From NCBI GenBank assembly GCA_949775045.1, contig OX459095.1:27884978-27948977 (forward strand): 64,000 nucleotides of DNA. The letters are read 5' to 3'. Below are positions 51,401 through 63,400 of the stretch, piece after piece. Origin of the DNA: Metridium senile (taxonomy: Eukaryota; Cnidaria; Anthozoa; Actiniaria; Metridiidae). Made by a program: the position numbers and the translations under genes. Within the stretch, counting starts at the first letter, position 1, and the number at the start of each line of letters is the position of its first letter. The notes beneath the pieces are model-generated. The model saw nothing but the letters and a program-made list of their open reading frames with translations, was not told the DNA's origin and ran no database searches.

Positions 51401-54400
51401 ACAAAGTATTAAGGCTACATTTTACTGCTAAGTGAACACTATATCTTCTTGGAACTTCAAATTATTTTGACAATTATTTCGGAGACAGTACTCAGGAAAG
51501 TTATTTAGGAAAACTAATTTAGCGTCTTTATTTACTCAGCAATATCCTTAGTGGCAGCACTTAGAGAGTTAATTGACAAATTGTCCAAATAGATCAAGAA
51601 AGGCTGAGTTTTTATTGTTTTATATTTTATTTCATTTATTTTTTTTCTAGATGTATCATCACATGCACAAACATCGAAAACTTACAGAGTTTCTACTGAA
51701 TGTTACAAGGTACACTTAAGTTACCTCACTAGGGGTGGGGAAGGGACGTATCATTCTTTTTGATCTTTTGTTAGAAAGCTGAGAAGGATCTGGGTAAGAG
51801 AATATGGACGTATTTGCATTGTCAGAAACTAATTGTCTGTAAACGTTTTTTCTGTGTGGTAGGGTGGGCAAGGGATAAGTAATGGACTGACGCGCGCTAA
51901 TTTTCTGTGGGGTAGAGTGGGGAATGTTGGTAGTATAGTCAGCAAAAATGAGACAAATGTACCCATAAACGTTTTTTTCTGTGTGGTAGGGTGGGCAAGG
52001 GATAAGTAGTGGACTGACGCGCGCTTATTTTCTGTGGGGTAGAGTGGGGAATGTTGGTAGTATAGTCAGCAAAAACGAGACAAATGTACCCATAAACGTT
52101 TTTTTCTGTGTGGTAGGGTGGGCAAGGGATAAGTAGTGGACTAACGCGCGTGATATTTCTTTACAATACTGATAATCGTTATTTCATAGATCTATCTTCC
52201 AAGATATTGTCAGTATGGATACAGTTATCATGAAAATTATGGTATGTGCACCTATATTAAACTTTGAAACTAAATACTAAGATTTTTTAGATGGGATTTT
52301 AGGTGTTTGTAATCTCGTACAGGAACATATCACATTACATTTATTTAGCAAACAAGTTTCATTTCATAGTGTATTTTGTGATTTTAATTTACAAAAGGTT
52401 GTTTTAGTTACGATAAAATATGTGCGTATTTATTTGTAATTTTGTCTATTTTGAATGCGGCCTAGAGGCTAAATCACCTTGTATATCTCCCATAGAATTA
52501 CGCCCAAACTCTGGTGGATGCTGATAGGACGTCGTTGTTTCTGGTGGACAACAAAACGAGTGAATTATACGCCAGAATATTTGACATCGGTGGTAGTCTA
52601 GAGGACAGTAAATCATCCAAGTTACAGAAAGAAATAAGGTAAGACGTCCATGATAGGTAATATAGTGAAATAGTTGTAACACCGTAAAAAATGTTGACTT
52701 ACTGTGCGACTCGCCGTACTGTAGTCACTAACAAAAACGTTTGATGAATTTTTGACATTATTTTGACATTTTTTAATCTCAATCGGACCAATTACACACA
52801 TCAAAGTATCTAAAGTCTCCGCCTGTCGATATAAACTTGTACTTGATTGGTCCATTGACTGGATGGAAAATGTCAAAATAATATCAAAAATTCATCAAAA
52901 GTTTTTGTAAGTGACTCAGGAGTACGGCACGGCGAGTCGCACAGTAACTTTACTGACGTTTCGAGCTTTAGTCCTTCGTTGGAGTAAAATAAAAAAAACA
53001 CCGACGCAGCCTTTACTAGTTTACTTAAGACTTCCATGCGTTAATCTTATCACGTGGGTAGTAAATTAACAAGATAGAGTCACATGACCCACAGAAAATG
53101 TAAGGCCTAGCTCAAACGTCTCATCTCACATGTGGCGAATCTAATGCAAATGTGCAGAACCTAGTGTTTGAAATCATTTGCATTAGATTCGGCTTGTGAG
53201 ATGCGACGTTTGAACATTCCCACAGTATGAATAAATATGTACGAGCCCCGCCAAGGGTAGTCTCCCTCGCAGCCTACACCGCGTTACGTGACGACATTAA
53301 GAACGGCTGCGAGGGAGACTACGGCAAGGGTAATTGATATTTTTCTCATATATCTTTTACTCAGAATTATTATCCTAAAGGTTTGGGCTTCCTTTATAAT
53401 GCTTATTTTCATATAGGTTCCCCAAGACAAAAGGTGTGGCAGGTTACGTTGCTACGACTGGTGAGACGTTGAACATCACAGATGCATACCATGACGAGAG
53501 GTTTAACAGGTAAACATACAATCAATCGTCTAGTGTTCACATGAAAATGCAATAAGGGTTGTTAGATATGTGAAGCTAAATATAGTGGTACCTCTATTAA
53601 GCGGTCACCCTCGGGACTTTATAAAGTGGTCGCTTAATAGAGGTTGGCCGCTGAATCAGTAGAGGTATAGATTTGGGACTTTTTATTGTGGCCGCCTAAT
53701 AGAGGGTGAACGTTTAATGGGTGACTGCTTAATAGAGGTACCACTGTATGTCGTAAAGGCGCTGTTACACTGTTTATTTTTTTGTAAAAATAAAGTATTT
53801 CATGCTTATATGTCAAAACCAATCAATTTTAAATTTCTATTCTATCCATGAAACAGTTTACATATTTTTTCCTCGACGAAAACGTATCCATAAATAAAAT
53901 TAAATTAAAAAAATTAAATTAAATCAGATAAAAATGAACAGATCGTGAAGACACCAATCTCGTTAATCAGTACTGAATTATTGTATTGTCTTTTAATAGA
54001 GAGATTGATATTCAGACTGGCTACACGACACGGACTCTTCTTTGTATGCCAATATTCATCAGAGGAAGGTATGACTACACTAGACTACAGCTCTATGCGG
54101 TTTTCTTTTCTTGTAATATTCATTCAAACCTGAACCTGAAGACAAGTACTTTTAATTACTTGGCTTACATTATAATGTAACATCAGTCTCGATAGCGTGC
54201 GATAGCATACTTTGGTATTCAGTTATAGCCCAAAAGTGTGACCACCGCTAATGTATTCGCTTACTTTCGTCTATACTGTTATCCAATCAGCATTACAGGA
54301 TTATCTTATCTTATTTTTGATCTAAACGCTAATTGGAGGATGCTACAAAAGTATGCGAATACATTATCAGTGGTCACAGTCTTGAGCATCTTGCTGTAGT

Positions 54401-57400
54401 GCAGTCCGAAGCAACGCAAGAAAAGCCCGTATCAACAAATAATAGAAACATCACCACGTCAGCTTTTGTCTACAATAAAGGCTAAGCCTGCATCTACTCT
54501 GCTCTGAATAATTTACCTACAATAAAGGCTAAGCCTGTATCTACTCTGCTCTGAATAATTTACCTACAATTAAGGAAAAGGCTGCGCAATAGCGAACTAA
54601 AAACTAATTACTGTTTTTCCCCTTGTATCACAACATGTTGATTTATGTTTATATATTGCAGCATTATTGGCGTCGTTCAGATGGTCAACAAAAAGTCAGG
54701 CGTGTTTACTGCATCAGGTAAGAATTCTCAACTTGCGGCAAGGTTTACGAGGGGTGCTTTCCGGAAAAAATGGAAATTCCTGTTGTAAAAACCAATGGTA
54801 TGCTTACACTTTTCCTACTCTTCTCTTTTCTCACATATTTCCCACTCTTTTCCCACTCTCATCCCACACATTTCACACTCTTTTCACACTCTTTTCACAT
54901 TCTTTTCGCAGTCTCTTTTCACACATTTCCCACATATTTCCCACTCTTTTCCCACTCTTTTCTCACTCTTTTCCGGCCCACTCTTTTCCCACACACTTCC
55001 CACTCTTTTCCCACTCTGTTCGGTTCTTGACAAAAGTTCGCCCACAATTCTTCCCGGTCGTCTGATAAGAAAACTGTTAACAATTTTAAAGCGAATTTCC
55101 AACCGGTGAATTTGCTTAAGTACACGCCAGTTCTAAATATTTAAATTGGAATAATTCTTTTAGCGCCAAGTTTTCATGTTTTCCATGTATTACATGACAA
55201 ACAATGTTTTACATGTTTTACATGTATTACATGTCCAAACTTTTTGTAAAAAATAGTTTAGCTCATTTGTTTAGTGCGCCTTTAGTGCAGTTTTGGGGCG
55301 AGAGAGCGAGAGATCGATCCCCAGTGGTCTCACACTTATTTTCACTTCTTTCTAATTTTTTATTATGTGCATAACATGTGGGTGAAAGGTATCTAGTAAA
55401 ATAACCGATTTACCTTTTCAGACGAGAAATCCTTCCAGACGTTTGCGATCTATTGCGGACTTGCTTTACATCATGCCAAGGTTAGTATTTTTTTTTATTT
55501 AATTTTTTTTTTAATTTAAATTTACAACAATTTACAAACAATAATAAGCTACAAATTACACCGCAACGTAACAAAGAAGAAGAAAACTACTTATTTAAAA
55601 ATTACAAATAATCATCTTACAATATCAAAACTTTCTTTTTTTACAATAACGTTTTTAGAATAGTATAGTATTGATTTGTTTTTACATTTTTTTTTTGCTT
55701 CAAACTTGATTGTTTTACAAAAAAAGGTTGGTCTTGATAATGGCTACCGCCATCATTCAGAGTCATCATCATTATCATAATTCATTTACGATCACCTTCA
55801 TCGTCACCATCATTCAGAGTCGTCATTCTCATCATCGTCATCACTGCTTTTAGTAAATTACCATACATTATCGCCATCATTCTCATCATCATCACCATAT
55901 CATCATTCATTTACGATCACCTTCATCGTCACCATTATCGCCATCATTCTCATCATCATCACCATATCATCATTCATTTACGATCACCTTCATCGTCACC
56001 ATTATCGCCATCATTCTCATCATCATCACCATATCATCATTCATTTACGATCACCTTCATCGTCACCATTATCGCCATCATTCTCATCATCATCACCATT
56101 ATCATCATTCATTTACGATCACCTTCATCGTCACCATTATCGCCATCATTCTCATCATCATCACCATTATCATCATTCATTTACGATCACCTTCATCGTC
56201 ACCATTATCGCCATCATTCTCATCATCATCACCATATCATCATTCATTTACGATCACCTTCATCATCATTAGTGATATTCTCGACATTGTTATGTTTTGT
56301 AGCTTTATGACAAGATAAGGAGATCTGAACAGAAACATAGGGTAAGTAATTACATCATTGCATCATCTCCCACATGTCATCGGTTTTTCAGGGTTTTTCT
56401 GCTTTGGGTTTTTAGGTTGCGTCAGAAGTGTTGTCATACCACAGTAAATGTTGCTCGTGTCTAAATGAATATGTAGCGTTTTAAACAGGATTTTCTGGTT
56501 TGGGTTTTTAGGTCGCATTAGAAGTGTTGTCATACCACAGTAAATGTTGCTCGTGTCTAAATGAATATGTAGCGTTTTAAACAGGTTTTTCTGGTTTGGG
56601 TTTTTAGGTCGCATTAGAAGTGTTGTCATACCACAGTAAATGTTGCTCGTGTCTAAATGAATATGTAGCGTTTTAAACAGGTTTTTCTGGTTTGGGTTTT
56701 TAGGTCGCATTAGAAGTGTTGTCATACCACAGTAAATGTTGCTCGTGTCTAAATGAATATGTAGTGTTTTAAACAGGTTTTTCTGGTTTGGGTTTTTAGG
56801 TCGCATTAGAAGTGTTGTCATACCACAGTAAATGTTGCTCGTGTCTAAATCAATATGTAGCGTTTTAAACAGGTTTTTCTGGTTTGGGTTTTTAGGTGGC
56901 ATTAGAAGTGTTGTCATACCACAGTAAATGTTCAGAATTAGAAGTAAGAGACCTAAAAGAACTAGACGTCTCTGATCCTTATCCCAAACTAGAAACGTAA
57001 GTAAATGCACCGCATTAATTGGTAAACCTACCGTCCCTGACTTACTCGTATCGGTTATTTCAGTATAGAGTTGCTGTCACTAACCCGTGAAACATAATGT
57101 ATTAGTTGGGGATTGGGGAAGAGGAGGGGGATTTGAGAGAGAGGGTAGAAGTACAACGTCTATTTAAGCGGAGATGCAATATCCTATATTAGCTTACGAC
57201 ATTGTTATGTTTTGTAGCTTTATGACAAGATAAGGAGATCTGAACAGAAGTTCAGGTTCTGTTTGTATCGTCTTTTAAATGCACCGCATTAATTGGTAAA
57301 CCTACCGTCCCTGACTTACTCGTATCGGTTATTTCAGTATAGAGTTGCTGTCACTAACCCGTGAAACATAATGTATTAGTTAAAGAGTGATAGTCAAATA

Positions 57401-60400
57401 ACAACAACAATGTAACGCAATGTAAAGGTGCATTAAAGAGTGATTAGCCTGAGTGGCGGCTCTTGGGGATTGGGGAAGAGGAGGGGGATTGGAGAGAGAG
57501 GGTAGAAGTACAACGTCTATTTAAGCGGAGATGCAATATCCTATATTAGCTTACGACCCTCTTGATTTCAGCTACGACTTTGATTCATACAGTCTGGAGT
57601 ATGAACTGATGCCAAGACTTGTCATCGACATGACGAGAAACCTGTTCTCGCTCTCTAGGTAACGTAGACAAATAGGTGCTGTTGGCTTTGTTGTTGCTTG
57701 TGTTGTACTTGTTGTACAAGCCCTTGTGTTGTTTTTGGTGATTGCAAAGCAGGCGTTCCAAGCATTGGCGCGAGGAGAATGAGAAGAGGACAAAAAGGGG
57801 ATGAGGGGAGGGGGAAGGAGCAGGTCTTGCAAGCATTGGCACGAGGAGAATGAGAAGAGGACAAAAAGGGGATGAGGGGGAAGGAGCAGGTCTTGCAAGC
57901 ATTGGCACGAGGAGAATGAGAAGAGGACAAAAAGGGGATGAGGGGGAGGGGAAAAGAGCAGGCGTTGCAAGCATTGGCGCTTGGAGTATGCAGGTTTTAT
58001 TACTTGCTTGTTACAAAAGCTTGGAACGCGTGCTTTGCAGGCTATTGTTTTTGCTCTTGTTGTTTTTGCTCTTGTTGTACTGTTGTTTTTGGTCTTGTGG
58101 TACTGTTGTTGTTTTTTCTATTGTTGCTCTTGTACTGTTTTTTTTTTCTATTGTTGCTCTTGTACTGTTTTTTTTTGCTCTTGTTGCTCTTGTTGTACTG
58201 TTGTTGTTTTTGATCTTGTTGCTCTTGTTGTACTGTTGTTTATGCTCTTGTTGTACTGTTGTTTTTGCTCTTGTTGCTCTTGTTGTACTGTTGTTTTTGC
58301 TCTTGTTGTACTGTTGTTGTTTTTGCTCTGGTTGCTCTTGTTGTACTGTTGTTGTTTTTGCTCTTGTTGCTCTTGTTGTACTGTTGTTGTTTTTGCTCTT
58401 GTTGTACTGTTGTTGTTTTTTCTATTGTTGCTCTTGTTGTTGTTGTTATTGCAGTTGTCGTGGTTCTTGTTGTTGCTGTTGTCCTTGTTGGTGATGTCCT
58501 GTTTGTTTCTGTCATTGATATGTTATCATTGTCCTAGTGTTCTGTTATTGGTGCTGTTGTTATCTTGTTAATCGTTTGCTATTGTTTCTGCTCAGTTCTT
58601 GTTATCTTTTTGTTGTTTTTAGTTTTATTGTTGCTGCTTCTGCTATTGTTGTTATTGATGTACTGTTGCTGTTTTTACTAGTGTTGGTCTTGTTGCTATT
58701 CGTTGTTCTTGTTGTTTCTGCTATTGCTGTTATTGATGTACTGTTGCTGTTTTTACTAGTGTTGGTCTTGTTGCTATTCGTTGTTCTTGTTGTTTCTGCT
58801 GTTGCTGTTTTCTACATGTACAGTTGTTGTTTTTACTAGTATTGGTCTTGTTGCTATTCGTTCTTGTTGTTTCTGCTGTTGCTGTTTTCTACAGTTGTTG
58901 TTTTTACTAGTGTTGGTCTTGTTGCTATTCGTTCTTGTTGTTTCTGCTGTTGCTGTTTTCTACAGTTGTTGTTTTTACTAGTGTTGGTCTTGTTGCTATT
59001 CGTTGTTCTTGTTGTTTCTGCTGTTGCTGTTTTCTACAGTTGTTGTTTTTACTAGTGTTGGTCTTGTTGCTATTCGTTCTTGTTGTTTCTGCTGTTGCTG
59101 TTTTCTACAGTTGTTGTTTTTACTAGTGTTGGTCTTGTTGCTATTCGTTGTTCTTGTTGTTTCTGCTGTTGCTGTTTTCTACAGTTGTTGTTTTTACTAG
59201 TGTTGGTCTTGTTGCTATTCGTTCTTGTTGTTTCTGCTGTTGCTGTTTTCTACAGTTGTTGTTTTTATTAGTGTTGGTCTTGTTGCTATTCGTTCTTGTT
59301 GTTTCTGCTGTTGCTGTTTTCTACAGTTGTTGTTTTTACTAGTATTGGTCTTGTTGCTATTCGTTGTTCTTGTTGTTTCTGCTGTTGCTGTTTTCTACAG
59401 TTGTTGTTTTTACTAGTGTTGGTCTTGTTGCTATTCGTTGTTCTTGTTGTTTCTGCTGTTGCTGTTTTCTACAGTTGTTGTTTTTACTAGTGTTGGTCTT
59501 GTTGCTATTCGTTCTTGTTGTTTCTGCTGTTTCTGTTTTCTACAGTTGTTGTTTTTACTAGTGTTGGTCTTGTTGCTATTCGTTGTTCTTGTTGTTTCTG
59601 CTGTTGCTGTTTTCTACAGTTGTTGTTTTTACTAGTATTGGTCTTGTTGCTATTTGTTGTTTCTGCTGTTGCTGTTTTCTACAGTTGTTGTTTTTACTAG
59701 TATTGGTCTTGTTGCTATTCGTTGTTCTTGTTGTTTCTGCTATTGCTGTTATTGATGTACTGTTGCTGTTTTTACTAGTGTTGGTCTTGTTGCTATTCGT
59801 TGTTCTTGTTGTTTCTGCTGTTGCTGTTTTCTACAGTTGTTGTTTTTACTAGTGTTGGTCTTGTTGCTATTCGCTGTTCTTGTTGTTTCTGCTGTTGCTG
59901 TTTTCTACAGTTGTTGTTTTTACTAGTGTTGGTCTTGTTGCTATTCGTTGTTGTTGTTTCTGCTGTTTTCTACAGTTGTTGTTTTCGCTGCATTTGTTGT
60001 GTTTCCTGTTGTTTTTGCTGCAGTTATTTTTGTTACTGGTGCTACGTTTTTGGAATTATTTCTTTTCTTGTAGTTGTCGTTGTTGCTGTTGTGTCTTGGT
60101 TCTAATTAGCCGTTGGCGTTGTACTTGTTATTCAAATAGCGTCAATACATGGTGATTTGAGATGTCTGATGTTGTCGTCTCACCTAGCACTCGTTGCAGA
60201 TGTTGTTGCCGTTGTGTCTTGGTTCTAATTAGCCGCTGCCGTTGTACTTGTTATTCAAAGAGCGTCAATACTTGACAATTTGAGATTTCTGATGAGTGTC
60301 GTCTAGCACTCGTTGCAGACGTTGTCTTCCTTACCACGTAAAACGTCTGCAACGGAGCCGGCTAGTAGGTTGTCGTCGTCGTCATCACTATTGTTGTTAC

Positions 60401-63400
60401 TGTTGTCATCGTAGTGGCTGATGATGATGATGATGATTATGATGACGCTGGGTGATGATTATTATGATGATGATACTTTTACATGATGTAATGATGATGA
60501 CACGTGATTATGATGTGGTAGTAGTGATGATCCAATGTTATTTAAAGATGTAAATCATAACAATAATAATGTATCTTTAATTAAAAAGGTCGCTGAAATC
60601 TTGGGTTCCAATACAGCGGTGGGTTTCAGTAATTGTTATAACTACTTTAATAAAAGCTGCACTTTTAAATCTATTGCCAGATGATGATGATGATTATGTT
60701 GGTGGTGGTGATGATGATGGTAGTGGTTGTGGTGGTGATGATTTAAATTAACAAATGTATATGCAAGGTACTAAATAAACAGATATTGTATTGTCTTGTA
60801 TTGGCATTGGTGGTTGTGGTGGTGTTCAGTGACGCTGTTGAGTTTTTTAGTTGGAGCAGATTCTGTATGACTGTGAAACGTTTAGTGCAATGTGCGACCG
60901 TGATGTTTCCTGAATTTTGTTTGTGCGTAGCCTATGCAGCCGCTCCTTTTTGTCTTGTGACGACACAAAGGAGCGGCTACATAGGAGGCTAGATTGTGCC
61001 TTGTCGTGCCTTGACCGCGTTCGTTCTGTTAGCTTTTCATAGTCAAACGAAATCTGTTTTATTGATTGAAAGAAGGAGTAAATTTACGGTAACAATTATA
61101 ATAATAGCATTTAAACTCTAGTGACAATAACCCGGCTGCTTCGATTAGCCACAGGTTATTTTAGTATGCAAAACAGTCCCTACTCCCTCGAAGGAAACGA
61201 GTGGGGAATAAGGCGAGAGGGAGCTATCTCTGCCAAAACTTCCCTCGCTCGAGTTTTCGCGTCAAAGTAGGAACCGTTTTCAAATCTACAGCTATATTTG
61301 CAGGCTATGTGCTTGTTGTGATGAGATTCATCAAGTAAAATACCAATATTTTGTTTTGATATCCACTTTTATTAATAAAACCCTTATAAAATATATTTAA
61401 TGATGATGATGACAGTGATGATTATGTCGATGGTGATTACGACGATTGTTTTGATGGTGATGACGACGACAATGTCATAGTAATAGCCATTATCACACTA
61501 GAGGACGTACAAGCCATCCATCCATTTGTTTGTCTATTGTGTAACATACAATAGTCTCCTTGACAGTTCCCTGCGCCATCTTGAAAGGTAGCCGGGCCTT
61601 TGCATCGAAGCGAGACGAACGTTGAGCTTGCAATGATAGAGAAATTTTAACATCTTGCGGGACAGTTATTCTATCATTGCAAGCTCAACGTTCGTCTCAC
61701 TTCAATGCAAAAGTCCGGCTACCTATCAAGATGGCGCAGGGAACTGTGAAGGGGACTATTCGATCGTTGAGTATCCAGTCGACCGAGAAACTGAAACGTT
61801 TTTGATGCAAGGTGTCTAGAACTACCAGGACTGGTTACTCAGTTACTAGTTCAAATGGGAGTGCCGCTATTTTGATTACCCAGAAACTAACAGCCCTGTA
61901 CCAATTCCTTTGCTCTTGTGACCGCGATTTAGCCATTATGCCCGTCTCTTTGAATTTAGGTCGTTTTTTTGCCCAGAAGAATAAATCGGTTTTTTTGCCC
62001 AGAAAAATAAATTCGTCTACAAGGATGGACACAAATTGTGTTCGTCAGTCCCGTTTTCGCATCAGATAACTTGTTCTTCTTCTATTGTGAAAACGGCTAA
62101 TGAACAACATGGTGATGACGATAATAGGCCCTTTGCAGGACACCTGTTATTGGGATATCAATTCAAATGACAACATGGTCAACGTATTCAGAAGATTTAT
62201 GAATCTGTTTATGCTTTTTTGAAATGTGAATTTTATATCACGATTATATGGCTGACTGGCGAGCTATGCCATTACTTTCAAAAGATCTTTAAAACTGAAT
62301 TAATTCTTTGGACTGCGATAATATAAACTAGAACTCATGAAAAACGTGTGCTATTTCTGATACTATCCATTTAATCAGGTCCTGCAAAAGGCCTACTATG
62401 ATCGTAATGATGATACTGATTATTCTGACCATGTTTTAAAATAACAATAACGACGACATTTTAAAACCGTCGTCATAACCACAATTAAGACGGTCAAATC
62501 GTCTCTTATGACGGACAAATCATCTTGTGACGGACAAGGTTTGGTGTGAAAACGGGACCAGCACAATTTGAGACGACAAACTACTGTCGTTTGCAGCTAC
62601 CCGTTAACGGTCGTGACAAAAAACATACTCTGTCTAGACGTAAACTTCCAAAATTTGGCGCTAAACTTCGTACTCTCCCAATGTGATTCTCTAAATAAAT
62701 TCAATTTGTCAAGGAAAATTTCGCATGATATTATATTTTTGTCGTATCTATTAACGGGTTTAGATGCAAGTGACGATGAATATCTTGAAATTTCTAGCCT
62801 TTTTTACGACAATGGTTTACAAACTTGCGATGTTTGGATCACCAATCTTTGAAGCGGTTTGACTGATAGACAGAACATGTTTTTTTCGCGACCGTTAACG
62901 GGTAGATGCAAGCGGAATTCCCATTAGACGAACAAATTTACAGACGATTTGATTAGCCTGCGTCGCCAGGCGATTTGTCCGTCAATACGACATTTACCCG
63001 TCCTCTAGTGTGAAAGGGGCCATTACGGACAACTCGACTTTTATAATACCATGTATGTATATTTTACAGGTTTGATAACGATGAGTTATATCGTTTTGTA
63101 CTGACTGTTCGTAAAAACTACCGTCGGGTCCCTTACCATAACTGGACGCACGCCTTCGCTGTGGCTCACTGTATGTACCTTGTTATACGATCAGGACATA
63201 ATAACTTCTCAGGACTTGAGGTGAATAAACCGTACAAAGAACTATAGAATGTGATAACTGAGTGCCGTAGTATTAATAACTATATAACTTACTGCGGTTT
63301 TCCACTTTCTGCGAACTCAGACATATCAACGGTTCGTTGTGAAATCAAGATTGACGGCAGCTAACAACGTGTTTCACAATAAGCCGTTGGAATGTCTGAG

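Larger units (their letters stand above)
61485..63022. mobile_element. About 1.5-kb composite element with CACACTAGAGGACG ends
   Basis: CCATTATCACACTAGAGGACG-type left end pairs with CGTCCTCTAGTGTGAAAGGGGCC at the right. The inside holds the foldback at 61552-61758, an inverted pair AGGCC...CAGGAC near 62130/62385 and the element at 62596-62910. Likely nested insertions. Confidence 0.5.

Noticed and set aside
56363..57010. 215-aa minus-strand open frame of repeated [10 protein letters not shown] units
   Set aside because: It arises only because the exon-head array has a period (96) divisible by three; the plus strand carries the real PDE10A exon.
58000..60155. Many Leu/Cys/Val-rich overlapping frames that look like membrane proteins
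   Set aside because: Translations of the G/T-rich minisatellite in PDE10A intron 21.
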